64,000 nt of DNA from Agromyces tardus. Lineage in GTDB: Bacteria; Actinomycetota; Actinomycetes; Actinomycetales; Microbacteriaceae. The position numbers were made by a program, and so were the translations under genes. The notes below the pieces were generated by a model. That model had not been told where the DNA came from. It ran no database searches and saw nothing but the letters and a program-made list of their open reading frames with translations. Location: positions 79,072 to 143,071 of the forward strand of contig NZ_RHHB01000006.1 in NCBI RefSeq assembly GCF_003710805.1, given 5' to 3'. This document shows positions 10,471 through 20,398 of the stretch, in pieces (the stretch's first letter is position 1; every line of letters begins with the position of its first letter).

Positions 10471-11228
10471 GCCGCCGACTCCATCGAGAGCATGAACGCC
10501 GAGATCTCCTCGGGCGTGGAGCGCGGCGCATCGCGCACGATCCGGCCGTCGGCGAGGAACAGGATGCGGTCGGCATGGCTCGCCGCGATCGGGTCGTGCG
10601 TCACCATCGCGATCGACTGCCCCGCGCTCGCGCTCGCCGCGGCGAGGAGGCCGAGCACCTCCCGGCCGGTGCGGGAGTCGAGGTTGCCGGTGGGCTCGTC
10701 GGCGAACACGAGATCGGGCCGCGTGGCGAGGGCGCGCGCGATCGCGACGCGCTGCTGCTGGCCGCCCGAGAGCTCGTGCGGGCGGTGCCGGAGGCGCGCG
10801 GTGAGCCCGAGGGTCGCGACGAGCTCGTCGATCCACGCGCGCTCCTCGATCGTCGTGGCGCGGCCGTCGAGCTCGAACGGCAGCATCACGTTCGCCCGCA
10901 CGTCGAGCGTGGGCACGAGGTTGAAGGACTGGAACACGAAGCCGACGCGGCGGCGGCGCAGCACCGTGAGGGCGCTGTCGGAGAGCTCGGTGATCTCCGT
11001 GTCACCGAGCCACGCGCGTCCGGAGGTGGGGCTGTCCAGGCCCGCCATGATGTGCATGAGCGTCGACTTGCCCGAGCCCGACGGGCCCATGATCGCGGTG
11101 AACTCACCGCGTCGGAGTCCGAGGGAGACGTCGTCGAGCGCGGTGACGGTGCCCGCACCGTCGCCGTAGCGCTTGCCGAGCCCGGCGACGCGGGCGATGA
11201 GACCGAGGTCTGAGGGTTGGATCTGCAT
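10467..11228 (-). CDS. ABC transporter ATP-binding protein (LolD/MacB type)
   Basis: 253-residue ATPase partner of the FtsX-type permease. Walker A is GPSGSGKST (48-56), the signature is LSGGQQQR (153-160), Walker B is LVFADEP (173-179), and the switch histidine is in MVTHDP. It belongs to the MacB/LolD/BceA branch by its FQSFNLVPTL Q-loop. ATG at 11228 lies seven bases after TAGCGT, which implies a near-leaderless message separate from the response regulator, 80 bases upstream. Confidence 0.92.
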   Translation of the reverse strand: MQIQPSDLGLIARVAGLGKRYGDGAGTVTALDDVSLGLRRGEFTAIMGPSGSGKSTLMHIMAGLDSPTSGRAWLGDTEITELSDSALTVLRRRRVGFVFQSFNLVPTLDVRANVMLPFELDGRATTIEERAWIDELVATLGLTARLRHRPHELSGGQQQRVAIARALATRPDLVFADEPTGNLDSRTGREVLGLLAAASASAGQSIAMVTHDPIAASHADRILFLADGRIVRDAPRSTPEEISAFMLSMESAA

Positions 11229-11235
11229 GTCGCCG

Positions 11236-11241
11236 ACGCTA
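11236..11241 (-). promoter_or_regulatory. Putative leaderless -10 box of the ABC operon
   Basis: TAGCGT (TANNNT type) ends seven bases before the ATG at 11228. That spacing would put the transcription start on or beside the start codon. Confidence 0.5.
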
Positions 11242-11308
11242 CGGACGGGCCGCGGCCCGCGGCATCCGGCGATGGGATGGTCGGGGTCATCCGCTGGGAT
11301 GACCCGCG

Positions 11309-11974
11309 TCAGGCGGTGAGGTCGTGCTCGTAGGCGAAGACGACGAGCTGCACGCGGTCGCGGAGCCCGAGCTTCGCGAGCACGCGGCTCACATGCGTCT
11401 TCACGGTCGCCTCGCTCAGGTACTCGGATGCCGCGATCTCGGCGTTCGAGAGCCCGCGCGCCGCGAGTGCGAAGATCTCGCGCTCGCGCGGGGTGAGCTG
11501 CCCCCACGCGGAGGGAGCCGGCCGCCGCCCGGAGCCGCGCCCGGCGTGCGCGAAGAGCTCGCGCGTGGCCGTCGCCGCGATCACCGCATTGCCGCGGTGC
11601 ACCGTGCGGATCGCGGCGAGGAGGAACTCGGGTTCGGCGTCCTTCAGCACGAAGCCGCTCGCGCCGGCCCGGATCGCGCGTGCGGCATTCTCGTCGAGGT
11701 CGAACGTCGTGAGCACGACGATGCGCGGCGGCTCCCGTCCGTCGCGGTCGGCGTCGGCGAGGATCCGCTCGGTCGCCGCGATGCCGTCGAGCACGGGCAT
11801 CCGCACGTCCATGAGCATCACGTGCGGCCGCGACCGCGCCGCGAGGGCGGTGGCCGCCTGGCCGTCGGCCGCCTCGCCCGCGAACTCGAGGTCGGGCTGC
11901 GACTCGACGAGCATGCGGATGCCCGCCCGGAACAGCGCCTGGTCGTCGACGAGCGCCACGCGGATGCCGCTCAT
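11309..11974 (-). CDS. Two-component response regulator, NarL/LuxR family
   Basis: 221 residues. The receiver domain spans about 4-125, with acidic residues at VDDQ, phospho-acceptor Asp56 in MDVRMP, Thr90 and Lys111 in VLKDAE. The LuxR-type helix-turn-helix (about 158-215) contains LTPREREIFALAARG and SEATVKTHVSRVLAKL. ATG at 11974 overlaps the kinase stop as ATGA. Probable target is the adjacent ABC transporter operon downstream, by position only. Confidence 0.94.
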   Translation of the reverse strand: MSGIRVALVDDQALFRAGIRMLVESQPDLEFAGEAADGQAATALAARSRPHVMLMDVRMPVLDGIAATERILADADRDGREPPRIVVLTTFDLDENAARAIRAGASGFVLKDAEPEFLLAAIRTVHRGNAVIAATATRELFAHAGRGSGRRPAPSAWGQLTPREREIFALAARGLSNAEIAASEYLSEATVKTHVSRVLAKLGLRDRVQLVVFAYEHDLTA

Positions 11975-13218
11975 GCCGCCGCCTTCGCGGGGATCGTCGC
12001 GTGCACCCGGAACCGGCCGTCGTCGCCCGCCTGCGCGTCGAACGTGCCGCCCGCGAGCTGGGCGCGCTCGCGCATGCCGGGGATGCCGTGGCGGAACGCG
12101 ACCGCCTCGGCCGCCGGGTGCGCCGCGGCATCCGCTCGCATCGCGTTCTCGAGCCGGATGTCGAGGCCGCCGTCCGTCCAGTCGAGCTGGAGCTCGACCG
12201 GCTGGGCCGCGTCGCCGTGCCGGAGCGCGTTCGTGAGTCCCTCCTGCACGATGCGGTAGACCGCGATCTGGTGGCCGGCACCCAGGGGCGTGCGCTCGCC
12301 GCGCTCCACGAAGCGCACATCGAGGCCCGCGTCGCGGACCTGTGCGATGAGCGCGTCGAGGTCGTCGACGGCGGGCTGCGGCGCACCGCCTTCGCGGTGT
12401 CGCAGCTCGGCGAGCAGCAGGCGCACGTCGCCGAGCGCCGAGCGGGCGACCCCGGCGATCGTGCCGAGCGCTGCCGACGCCTGCTCGGGCCGGGAGGCCG
12501 CGGCGAATCGCGCACCGTCGGCCTGGGCGATGACGACCGCGAGCGAGTGCGCGACGACGTCGTGCATGTCGCGGGCGATGCGGTTGCGCTCCTGCTCCAC
12601 CACGTAGCGGTACTCCGCGTGCTCCCGCTCCCGCCGGTCGAGCTCCGCGCGTCGCTGCTGCTCGCGCGACTGGCGGACGGTGCGCACGAGCAGGCCAACC
12701 GTCCAGGCGAGCACGAGCGCCGTGAGCGACGCGGCGAAGAGGATGCCGGTCCACAGGAGCCGCCCCATCTCGCTGTCGCCCGGGATCGTCGCAGCGTCGA
12801 ACGCGGGCTTCACGAGTGCGAGGTACACGGTCGCGACGACGGCGCCGACGCCCGCCGAGCCCAGCCCGCACCACTTCACGGTGCGCGTACCGTAGGCGGA
12901 GGTCGCGTAGAGCACGCCGAACACGGCGAGGTCGGCGGGCTGCACGTCGCGCAGCAGCAGCATCTGCGTGACCGCGGCGCCCCAGGCGATCACGAGCGAC
13001 CAGCCCGGCGACACGCGGCGCACCGCGAGCGCCGCCGCGAACGCCAGCACGACCACCACGTCGGCCCAGCCGCCGATGAGCGCGTAGAGCAGGCACACGA
13101 GGGCGAAGACCGCCGCGAGCGCGGCGTCGACCACGACGGCGGTCCGTCCGGGTGGGGTGCGCACCGATCCACCGTACGCGCTCGCCGCGGCGCGGTCGGG
13201 CGGATGCCGCGGAATCAT
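11971..13218 (-). CDS. Sensor histidine kinase, HisKA_3 family
   Basis: Membrane-bound kinase with four or five helices in residues about 25-180, no sizeable extracytoplasmic loop, a short coiled coil, then the HisKA_3 domain with phospho-acceptor His219 in RIARDMHDVVAHSL. A degenerate HATPase domain ends in GIPGMRERAQLAGGTF. Small-loop sensors of this kind usually detect signals in or at the membrane. I used ATG 13218 (415 residues); GTG 13164 (397 residues) is an alternative. Coupled to the response regulator by a 4-base overlap. Confidence 0.9.
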   Translation of the reverse strand: MIPRHPPDRAAASAYGGSVRTPPGRTAVVVDAALAAVFALVCLLYALIGGWADVVVVLAFAAALAVRRVSPGWSLVIAWGAAVTQMLLLRDVQPADLAVFGVLYATSAYGTRTVKWCGLGSAGVGAVVATVYLALVKPAFDAATIPGDSEMGRLLWTGILFAASLTALVLAWTVGLLVRTVRQSREQQRRAELDRREREHAEYRYVVEQERNRIARDMHDVVAHSLAVVIAQADGARFAAASRPEQASAALGTIAGVARSALGDVRLLLAELRHREGGAPQPAVDDLDALIAQVRDAGLDVRFVERGERTPLGAGHQIAVYRIVQEGLTNALRHGDAAQPVELQLDWTDGGLDIRLENAMRADAAAHPAAEAVAFRHGIPGMRERAQLAGGTFDAQAGDDGRFRVHATIPAKAAA

Positions 13219-13259
13219 CCTCGAGAGGTACGCGACGGTGCGGCGGCGACCCGCGGGGA

Positions 13260-14153
13260 TCAGAACCCGAGGCGCCCGAGCTGCTTCGGGTCGCGCTGCC
13301 AGTCCTTGGCGACCTTCACGTGCAGCGCGAGGTGCACCTTGCGGCCGAGCAGCGCCTCGATCTCGCCGCGCGCCCGCGTGCCGACCTCGCGCAGGCGCGA
13401 CCCGCCCTTGCCGATGATGATGCCCTTCTGACTGTCGCGCTCGACGTACAGGTTGGCGTAGATCTCCAGCAGGTCCTTGTCGTCCCGCTCGACCATGTCG
13501 TCGACCGTCACGGCGATCGAGTGCGGGAGCTCGTCGGAGACGCCCTCGAGCGACGCCTCGCGGATGAGCTCGGCGATGCGCTCGGCGACGTCCTCGTCGG
13601 TCGAGGTCTCCGCCGGGTACAGCGGCTGCTCCGACACGGGCATGAGCGCGAGGAGCTCGTCGACGAGCACGTCGAGCTGCTCGCCCTTCGGCGCCGAGAC
13701 GGGGATGATCGACGCCCACTCTCGCAGCTCGGAGACGGCGAGGAGCTGCTCGGCCACGCGCGCCTTGCCCGCGGCATCCGTCTTCGTGACGATCGCGATC
13801 TTCTTGGCGCGCGGGTACTGGTCGAGCTGCTCGTTGATGAACCGGTCGCCCGGGCCGATGGCCTCGTCGGCGGGCACGCAGAACGCGATCACGTCCACGT
13901 CGCCGAGCGTCGAGGCGACGAGCGTGTTGAGGCGCTCGCCGAGCAGCGTGCGCGGCCGGTGCAGGCCCGGTGTGTCGACGAGGATGAGCTGTCCGTCGGG
14001 CCGGTGCACGATGCCGCGGATGGCGCGACGCGTGGTCTGCGGCTTCGAGCTCGTGATCGCCACCTTCTCGCCGACGAGCGCGTTCGTGAGCGTCGACTTG
14101 CCGACGTTCGGGCGGCCGACGAAGGAGACGAATCCGGCTCGGTACTCAGTCAT
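13260..14153 (-). CDS. era: GTPase Era
   Basis: Ribosome-associated GTPase needed for 16S rRNA maturation and 30S assembly. The 297-residue protein has G1 GRPNVGKST (13-21), G3 DTPG (60-63), G4 TKTD (123-126) and a C-terminal KH domain with the IIIGKGGSRL RNA-binding loop. ATG at 14153 overlaps the preceding CorC/HlyC-like gene by eight bases. It is the last gene of the hrcA-to-era run. Confidence 0.96.
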   Translation of the reverse strand: MTEYRAGFVSFVGRPNVGKSTLTNALVGEKVAITSSKPQTTRRAIRGIVHRPDGQLILVDTPGLHRPRTLLGERLNTLVASTLGDVDVIAFCVPADEAIGPGDRFINEQLDQYPRAKKIAIVTKTDAAGKARVAEQLLAVSELREWASIIPVSAPKGEQLDVLVDELLALMPVSEQPLYPAETSTDEDVAERIAELIREASLEGVSDELPHSIAVTVDDMVERDDKDLLEIYANLYVERDSQKGIIIGKGGSRLREVGTRARGEIEALLGRKVHLALHVKVAKDWQRDPKQLGRLGF

Positions 14154-15462
14154 GGGTGGTCCTCTCGGATGCGTCCTCGCTCGCGAGCGCTGTCTGGACG
14201 TCGATGAGCGCCTGGTCGCGCCAGGCGAGGATGGTGCCGATCCGCTTGCGGCGGCCCTCGGTGCGCTCGGCCTCGAGCACGAGCCCGCTGACCCGGGCCT
14301 GCTCACCCGTCTGCGGCAGGTGGCCGAGCTCCTTCGCGAGGAGGCCGCCCACGGAGTCGACGTCGTCGTCGTCGAGGTCGAGGCCGAACAGCTCGCCGAG
14401 CTCGTCGACCGGAAGCCGCGCGTTGACGCGGAACCGCCCCTCGTCGAGCTCCTCGACCTGCGCCGCCTCGCGGTCGTACTCGTCGGAGATGTCGCCGACG
14501 AGCTCCTCGATGAGGTCTTCGAGGGTGGCGAGACCGGCGATGCCGCCGTACTCGTCGACGACCATCGCGAGGTGGTTCGACTCGAGCTGCATCTGCCGCA
14601 GCAGGGCGTCGGCCTTCATCGACTCGGGCACGAAGAGCCCGGGCCGCGCGAGCTCGCCCACCGTGAGGGTGTCGGCGTCGAGCGGTCGCTCGAAGCTCAG
14701 GCGGGCCAGGTCGCGCAGGTACAGGATGCCGATCACGTCGTCGGCGTCGCGGGCGATCACGGGGATGCGCGAGTACCCCGCGCGCAGGAAGAGCGCCATC
14801 GCCTGGGGCAGGTGGGCCGTCGCGTCGATCGTGACCATGTCGGTGCGCGGCACCATCACCTCGCGCACGACCGTGTCGTTGAACTCGAAGATCGAGTGGA
14901 TGAGCTCGCGGTCGCCCTCCTCGAGCACGTCGAGTTCGGTCGCCTCGTCGACCATGCTGAGCAGCTGCTCCTCGCTCGAGACGCCGGCGAAGCGGATGCG
15001 GCCGGGGGTGACGCGATTGCCGAGGGAGACGAGCGCGTTCGCGAGCGGTCCGAGGAGCACCCGGAGGAAGTGCACGAGCGGCGCGGCGAGCCGCAGCACG
15101 GCGCTCGCGTGCGCGCGTCCGACGCTGCGGGGGCTCGCCCCGACGAGCACGAAGGACACCGCCGTCATGATGAGTGCCGACCAGAGCAGCACGAGCCAGG
15201 TGTTCTCGATGAAGAACGTGAAGGCGAGCGTCACGAGCACCGCCGCCGTCGTCTCGGCGAGGATGCGCATGAAGTTCACGGCGTTGACGTGCGCGCCCGT
15301 GTCGTCGGCGATCGCGCGCAGCGACCGCGCGGCGCGCGCGCCGATCGACAGCTCGGTGATGTCGGCCCGCGAGCTCGCGCCGATCGCGGAGTCGACCGCG
15401 GCCATGAGACCGCCGAACGCGACGAGGACGAAGGCCGCCGCGAGGAACAACCAGGGCAGCAT
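14146..15462 (-). CDS. CNNM/CorC-type membrane protein (hemolysin family)
   Basis: 438 residues. An N-terminal DUF21/CNNM transmembrane domain (about 1-140) is followed by paired CBS domains (about 190-310; VPRTDMVTIDA and NHLAMVVDEYGGIAGL) and a C-terminal CorC_HlyC domain. Relatives are implicated in Mg2+/Co2+ efflux or homeostasis; the hemolysin name is historical. ATG at 15462 begins two bases after the ybeY stop. Its place between ybeY and era is common in Gram-positive bacteria. Confidence 0.92.
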   Translation of the reverse strand: MLPWLFLAAAFVLVAFGGLMAAVDSAIGASSRADITELSIGARAARSLRAIADDTGAHVNAVNFMRILAETTAAVLVTLAFTFFIENTWLVLLWSALIMTAVSFVLVGASPRSVGRAHASAVLRLAAPLVHFLRVLLGPLANALVSLGNRVTPGRIRFAGVSSEEQLLSMVDEATELDVLEEGDRELIHSIFEFNDTVVREVMVPRTDMVTIDATAHLPQAMALFLRAGYSRIPVIARDADDVIGILYLRDLARLSFERPLDADTLTVGELARPGLFVPESMKADALLRQMQLESNHLAMVVDEYGGIAGLATLEDLIEELVGDISDEYDREAAQVEELDEGRFRVNARLPVDELGELFGLDLDDDDVDSVGGLLAKELGHLPQTGEQARVSGLVLEAERTEGRRKRIGTILAWRDQALIDVQTALASEDASERTTHD

Positions 15463-15464
15463 GG

Positions 15465-15926
15465 TCAGCGGCGTCGCTCCTGCATGGCGAAGCCGACGAG
15501 GAGGTCGCGCTGGATGCCGAACATCTCCTTCTCCTCCGCGGGCTCCGCGTGGTCGAAGCCGAGCAGGTGCAGGATGCCGTGGGTCGTGAGCAGCTGCAGC
15601 TCGTCGAGGAGCGAGTGCCCGGCGCTCTTCGCCTGCGCCTCGGCGACCTGCGGGCACAGCACGACGTCGCCGAGGAGCCCCGGCGGGGCCGGCTGGTCCT
15701 CCGTGCCGGGGCGCAGCTCGTCCATCGGGAAGCTCAGCACGTCGGTGGGGCCGGGCTCGTCCATCCACTGGACGTGGAGCTGCTCCATGGCGCCCTCGTC
15801 GACGAGCACGATCGCGAGCTCGGCGTCGGGGTGCACGTGCATCGCGTCGAGGGCGTACACGGCGAGCCGCTGGATGGCGGCTTCGTCGACCTCGATCGTG
15901 GACTCGTTGTTGATCTCGATGCTCAT
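15465..15926 (-). CDS. ybeY: Endoribonuclease YbeY
   Basis: Metal-dependent RNase involved in 16S rRNA 3' maturation and ribosome quality control. The 153-residue protein has the zinc-binding signature [11 protein letters not shown] (His116, His120, His126) and the conserved [10 protein letters not shown] segment. ATG at 15926, 22 bases after phoH. It belongs with phoH and era in a ribosome-related gene run. Confidence 0.96.
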   Translation of the reverse strand: MSIEINNESTIEVDEAAIQRLAVYALDAMHVHPDAELAIVLVDEGAMEQLHVQWMDEPGPTDVLSFPMDELRPGTEDQPAPPGLLGDVVLCPQVAEAQAKSAGHSLLDELQLLTTHGILHLLGFDHAEPAEEKEMFGIQRDLLVGFAMQERRR

Positions 15927-15948
15927 GCGGCGCGCCTCCCGGTCGCGA

Positions 15949-17061
15949 TCACTTGGTCTTCCTCGGCAGGTGGTCGCGCGGCCCGGCCTGCCCGCGGCGC
16001 TCGGCGCGGTTGGCGAACTCGCGCGCCTGCTCGCGCTCGAAGCGCTGCGCCTGCGCGCGCTGGTCGAACTCCGTGTACGCGTCGACGATCTTGCCGACGA
16101 GCGTGTGGCGCACGACGTCGTCGCTCGTGAGGCGCGCGAAGTGGATGTCGTCGATGTGGTCGAGGATGCGCGTCACGATCCGCAGGCCGCTCGACCCGCC
16201 CGGCAGGTCGACCTGCGTGATGTCGCCCGTGACGACCATCTTCGATCCGAACCCCAGCCGGGTGAGGAACATCTTCATCTGCTCGGGCGTGGTGTTCTGC
16301 GCCTCGTCGAGCACGACGAACGAGTCGTTGAGCGTACGGCCGCGCATGTAGGCCAGCGGTGCGACCTCGACCGTGCCCGAGGCGAGCAGCTTCGGCACCA
16401 TCTCGGGGTCCATCATCTCGTTGAGCGCGTCGTACAGCGGCCGCAGGTAGGGGTCGATCTTGTCGGTCAGGGTGCCGGGCAGGAACCCGAGCCGCTCCCC
16501 CGCCTCCACTGCGGGGCGCGTGAGGATGATGCGGCTCACCTCCTTGCGCTGCAGCGCCTGCACGGCCTTCGCCATGGCCAGGTACGTCTTGCCGGTGCCG
16601 GCCGGCCCGATGCCGAACACGATCGTGTGCTCGTCGATCGCGTCGACGTACTGCCGCTGGCCCTCGGTCTTGGGCCTGATCGCCTTGCCGCGGCTCGAGA
16701 CGATGACCTGCCCGAGCAGTTCGGACGGCTTGGCATTCGGGTCGGACTCGAGCATTCTCGCTGAGCTCCTCACGTCGATGGGGGTGGGATCCTGGTCGCC
16801 GCGCACGAGCTCCAGCAGCTCCTCGATGAGCCGTCGCACGCGCCGGCGCTCGTCGGCGTCGCCGCGGATCGCGATCTCGTTGCCGCGCACGTGCACCTCG
16901 ACTCCGGGGTACTCGCGCTGGATGCTCGAGAGCAGGCGGTCCTGCGGGCCGAGGAGTCGCACCATGGCGATGCCGTCGATGCTGAGGCGCTCCTCGCCGC
17001 CCGGCTCCGACTCCTCGGAACCTGCCGCGCCGCCGGCGCCGGTCGGGTCAGCCTCCGACAA
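15949..17061 (-). CDS. phoH: PhoH-like ATPase
   Basis: 370-residue P-loop ATPase of unknown cellular role, nearly always next to ybeY and era and thought to act in RNA metabolism. It has an N-terminal KH-like segment (about 27-90), Walker A GPAGTGKT (152-159), and Walker B with DEAQN near residue 253. The likely start is TTG at 17059-17061 because a strong GGGGAGGGA ribosome site lies just upstream; it overlaps the HIT gene by 14 bases. No ATG or GTG upstream of the conserved [12 protein letters not shown] segment fits as well. Confidence 0.92.
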   Translation of the reverse strand: MSEADPTGAGGAAGSEESEPGGEERLSIDGIAMVRLLGPQDRLLSSIQREYPGVEVHVRGNEIAIRGDADERRRVRRLIEELLELVRGDQDPTPIDVRSSARMLESDPNAKPSELLGQVIVSSRGKAIRPKTEGQRQYVDAIDEHTIVFGIGPAGTGKTYLAMAKAVQALQRKEVSRIILTRPAVEAGERLGFLPGTLTDKIDPYLRPLYDALNEMMDPEMVPKLLASGTVEVAPLAYMRGRTLNDSFVVLDEAQNTTPEQMKMFLTRLGFGSKMVVTGDITQVDLPGGSSGLRIVTRILDHIDDIHFARLTSDDVVRHTLVGKIVDAYTEFDQRAQAQRFEREQAREFANRAERRGQAGPRDHLPRKTK

Positions 17062-17410
17062 GCGATCCCTCCCCGAGACCGCCCGCGAGCACGTGGGCGT
17101 GCACGTGGAACACGGTCTGGCCGGCGCGCGGGCCGGTGTTGAAGATGAGCCGGAACTGGCCGTCGGCGAGCTCGGCGGCGACGCCGTTCGCGACCGCCAC
17201 GAGCTCGGCGAGCAGACCGGGGTCGGATGCCGCGAGCTCGGCCACGTCGCGGTAGGCGCCCGACCGCGGGGCGACGATGACGTGCACGGGCGCCTGCGGC
17301 GCGATGTCGTGGAAGGCGATGATCCGCTCGGTCTCCGCGACCATCTTCGCGGGGAGCTCGCCTGCGGCGATGCGCTCGAAGACGGTCGATTCGGCGGCGG
17401 AGTCGGTCAT
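17048..17410 (-). CDS. HIT-family nucleotide-binding protein
   Basis: Histidine-triad hydrolase of the HinT type, acting on AMP-linked substrates. The 120-residue protein has HVHAHVLAG with His102, His104 and His106. ATG at 17410 (MTDSAAEST) is preferred over an upstream ATG because TACGAT ends six bases before it, a leaderless pattern; GGA also lies near. Positioned between rsmE and phoH in the heat-shock/ribosome run. Confidence 0.92.
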   Translation of the reverse strand: MTDSAAESTVFERIAAGELPAKMVAETERIIAFHDIAPQAPVHVIVAPRSGAYRDVAELAASDPGLLAELVAVANGVAAELADGQFRLIFNTGPRAGQTVFHVHAHVLAGGLGEGSLVGG

Positions 17411-17434
17411 GCGTCCATCGTAGCCACGCAACGC

Positions 17435-18169
17435 TCACCACCGCCCGAGCGAGGCGCTGAGCACGGCGATCGCCGCAGGTCCCGCCGTCGAGGTGCGCAG
17501 CACCGACGATCCGAGGCGCACCCGCTCCGCTCCCGCCGCCTCGAGCCGCTCGAGCTCCTTCGGGTCGATGCCGCCCTCGGGGCCCACGACGAGCACGAGG
17601 TCGCGGCCGTCGGGCCGGATGCCGCTGAGCGGCGTCGTCGCGGTGGGCTCGAGCAGCAGCATCCGCTCGCCCTCGAACCGCGCGGGGAGCTGCCCGGTGC
17701 TCGCGACCGCGTCGACCTCGGGGAGCCACGCGCGAATCGACTGCTTGACGGCCTCGCGCACGATGGCCGCCCAGCGCGCACGGCCCTTCTCGGCCTTCGC
17801 GCCTTCCCAGCGGGAGACCGAGCGCGCGGCCGACCACGGCACGATGCGGTCGACGCCGAGCTCGGTCGCCGCCTGCACCGCGAGCTCGTCGCGATCGCCC
17901 TTCGCGAGCGCCTGGACGAGCGTGATGCGGGGAGCCGCGGCCGCCTCGACGTGCACCTCGTCGACCTCGAGCTGGAGCCGCCGGGGCTCGGTCGCCGTCA
18001 CGGTGCCGCGCACGACGCGTCCGCGCCCGTCGCCGATCGCAACGCGCTCGCCGGTGCGCACGCGGGCGACCGTGACGGCGTGGCGCGCCTCGTCGCCGTC
18101 GAGCACGACCGTCGAGCCCGCGGTCGCGCCGGCGAGGTCGAGCGACTCGTCGAGGTAGAGGTTGCCCAT
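17435..18169 (-). CDS. rsmE: 16S rRNA (uracil1498-N3)-methyltransferase
   Basis: SPOUT-class methyltransferase that modifies U1498 of 16S rRNA using S-adenosylmethionine. The 244-residue protein has an N-terminal PUA-like domain (HAVTVARVRTGERVAIGDG) and a C-terminal knotted domain with VVGPEGGIDPKE and LRTSTAGPAAI, the cofactor loops. ATG at 18169, 12 bases after dnaJ, matching the common dnaJ-rsmE arrangement. Confidence 0.95.
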   Translation of the reverse strand: MGNLYLDESLDLAGATAGSTVVLDGDEARHAVTVARVRTGERVAIGDGRGRVVRGTVTATEPRRLQLEVDEVHVEAAAAPRITLVQALAKGDRDELAVQAATELGVDRIVPWSAARSVSRWEGAKAEKGRARWAAIVREAVKQSIRAWLPEVDAVASTGQLPARFEGERMLLLEPTATTPLSGIRPDGRDLVLVVGPEGGIDPKELERLEAAGAERVRLGSSVLRTSTAGPAAIAVLSASLGRW

Positions 18170-18181
18170 CGCGGCATCCGC

Positions 18182-19285
18182 CTAGCCGAGGAACCGGTCG
18201 CGGAGCCGCGCGAACAGGCCCTGCTGGAAGTGCCCGAGCTGCGGCGGGTGCGCCTTGCGCACCTTGGCGAGCTGCTCGATGAGCTCGCGCTCCTTGTGCG
18301 AGAGCTTCGTGGGCGTCACCACGTGCACCGCGACCTTGAGGTCGCCGCGACCGGAGCCGCGCAGGTGCGTGATGCCGCGGTCCTTCACGGTGAGGATCTC
18401 GCCGCTCTGCACCCCGGCCTTCACCTCGAGCTCGACGTCGCCGTCGAGCGCGGGCACATGCGCCGTGGTGCCGAGCACCGCGTCGGTCATCTGCACCTCG
18501 AGGGTGCAGAGCAGGTCGTCGCCGTTGCGGCTGAAGACCTCGTGGTTCTTCACCTTGATCTCGAGGTAGAGGTCGCCGTTCGCGCCGCCGGCGGGCCCCG
18601 CCTCGCCGGAGCCGGGCATCTGCAGTCGCACGCCGGTGTCGACGCCCGCGGGGATGTCGACGGGCACGGTGCGGCGCGCGCGCACCCGGCCCTGGCCCTG
18701 GCAGGTGACGCACGGCGTGGTGATGACCGTGCCGTAGCCGCGGCACGAACCGCAGGGGCTCGAGGTCATCACGTTGCCGAGGAGCGAGCGCACGGCACGC
18801 TGGATCGAACCCGAGCCGCCGCAGATGTCGCACGTCACGGGCGAGGTGCCCGGCTGGCAGCACGAGCCGTGGCACGTGTCGCAGACCACGGCCGTGTCGA
18901 CCTCGATGTCGCGGTGCGTGCCGAAGACGACCTCCTCGAGTCCGACCTCCACGCGGATGAGCGCGTCCTGGCCGCGCTCGCGCCGCGACCGCGGGCCGCG
19001 ACTGGCCTGGCCGGCGCCGAAGAACGTCTCGAAGATGTCGCCGAACCCGCCGAAGTTCTGGCCGCCGCCGCCGAACCCGCCCTGGCCGCCGAGGTCGTAC
19101 TGCTCGCGCTGCTTCGGGTCCGAGAGCACGTCATAGGCGTGCGTGACCATCTTGAACCGCTCGGATGCCTCGGCGCCCGGGTTCACGTCGGGGTGGAGCT
19201 CGCGCGCGAGTCGCCGGTAGGCCTTCTTGATCTCGTCTGGGGAGGCGTCGCGTGCGACGCCGAGGACCTCGTAGTGGTCGGCCAC
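18182..19285 (-). CDS. dnaJ: Chaperone protein DnaJ (DnaJ2 type)
   Basis: Hsp40 co-chaperone that stimulates DnaK. The 367-residue protein has a J domain with HPD at 31-33, a Gly/Phe-rich linker (about 66-95), a zinc-finger region with cysteine pairs at 135/138, 152/155, 178/181 and 192/195, and the C-terminal substrate domain. The first zinc motif reads CDTCHGSCC, with two extra cysteines in place of the usual C-x-x-C-x-G-x-G glycine. GTG start at 19285. It lies behind hrcA and away from dnaK, as is typical of actinobacterial dnaJ2. Confidence 0.95.
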   Translation of the reverse strand: MADHYEVLGVARDASPDEIKKAYRRLARELHPDVNPGAEASERFKMVTHAYDVLSDPKQREQYDLGGQGGFGGGGQNFGGFGDIFETFFGAGQASRGPRSRRERGQDALIRVEVGLEEVVFGTHRDIEVDTAVVCDTCHGSCCQPGTSPVTCDICGGSGSIQRAVRSLLGNVMTSSPCGSCRGYGTVITTPCVTCQGQGRVRARRTVPVDIPAGVDTGVRLQMPGSGEAGPAGGANGDLYLEIKVKNHEVFSRNGDDLLCTLEVQMTDAVLGTTAHVPALDGDVELEVKAGVQSGEILTVKDRGITHLRGSGRGDLKVAVHVVTPTKLSHKERELIEQLAKVRKAHPPQLGHFQQGLFARLRDRFLG

Positions 19286-19347
19286 GGAGGGCTTGTCCTT
19301 TCGATTGCCGGATGTCGCGGACGCCGGATCTGGGCGGCCCGCGGCGG

Positions 19348-20370
19348 TCAGTGCTCGCCGAGCGTTCGGGAGAGGTAGCGCGCGACCGCGCGGACCGCGG
19401 CCATGCTGTGGGAGTAGTCCATGCGGGTGGGCCCGACGATGCCGAGCCGGGAGACGTCGCGACCGGGGATCTCGAACGCGCTCGAGACGATGGAGGTCTC
19501 GGCGAGCCCGAACGAGGCGTTCTCGCGCCCGATGCGCACCGCGACCGCGTGCTCGTCGGAGGCCATCTCGCCGAAGAGCTTGAGCAGGACGACCTGCTCC
19601 TCGATCGCCTCGATGACGCCGAGGATCGAGCCCGCGAAGTCCTGCTCGGTTCGCACGAGGTTCGCGGCGCCCGCGACGACGAGGCGATCGTGCCGCTGCA
19701 CGCGGGCCTGCTCGGCGAGCGTCGCCGCGAGCGTGTGCGCGACGGCGGCGTGCCGCCGATCGAGCCCCTCGATGTCGCCCATGAGCGCCTCGGCGGCCTC
19801 CGCCATCGTGCGGCCCCCCGCGAGCTCGTTGAGGCGCCCGCGCAGGTCGGCGAGCGTCTCGTCGTCGACGGGCGCATCGAGCTCGGCGAGGCGCTGCTCG
19901 ACCTGCCCCGAGTCGGAGATCAGCACGCAGAGCACCCGGGTCGGCGCGAGCGAGACGAGCTCGACGTGGCGGACCCGCGCGCTCGCGAAGCTCGGGTACT
20001 GCACGACCGCGAGCTGCTTCGTGAGCTGCGAGATGAGCCGCACGGTGCGGGCGAGCAGCTCGTCGAGGTCGCTGGACTCGCCGAGGAACGTCTCGATCGC
20101 ATGACGCTGCGCCGGCGTGAGCGGACGCACGTCGGTGAGCTGGTCGACGAACACCCGGTAGCCCTTGTCGGTGGGGATGCGCCCCGACGAGGTGTGCGGG
20201 GCCGCGATGAGCTCCTCCTCCTCGAGGAGGGCCATGTCGTTGCGGATCGTCGCGGCCGACACGCCGAACGAGTGACGCTCGACGATCGACTTGGAGCCCA
20301 CGGGCTCGCGGGAGGCGACGTAGTCCTGCACGATCGCGCGGAGCACCGCGAGACTGCGTTCGGAGACCAT
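19348..20370 (-). CDS. hrcA: Heat-inducible transcriptional repressor HrcA
   Basis: Represses chaperone genes by binding CIRCE operators. The 340-residue protein has an N-terminal winged helix ([23 protein letters not shown] and [18 protein letters not shown]) and the HrcA GAF-like and dimerisation domains. ATG at 20370 with GAGGG upstream. A CIRCE element 29 bases before the start indicates autoregulation and heat-shock control of the dnaJ run downstream. Confidence 0.96.
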   Translation of the reverse strand: MVSERSLAVLRAIVQDYVASREPVGSKSIVERHSFGVSAATIRNDMALLEEEELIAAPHTSSGRIPTDKGYRVFVDQLTDVRPLTPAQRHAIETFLGESSDLDELLARTVRLISQLTKQLAVVQYPSFASARVRHVELVSLAPTRVLCVLISDSGQVEQRLAELDAPVDDETLADLRGRLNELAGGRTMAEAAEALMGDIEGLDRRHAAVAHTLAATLAEQARVQRHDRLVVAGAANLVRTEQDFAGSILGVIEAIEEQVVLLKLFGEMASDEHAVAVRIGRENASFGLAETSIVSSAFEIPGRDVSRLGIVGPTRMDYSHSMAAVRAVARYLSRTLGEH

Positions 20371-20398
20371 CGACCCTCGCTTCCCTCGGCGACTCGGT

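Noticed and set aside
13477..19378. Overlapping 1095- and 972-codon open frames on the plus strand opposite the hrcA-era run
   Set aside because: Shadows produced by high GC at third codon positions; no ribosome sites, and the opposite strand encodes recognisable, complete proteins.
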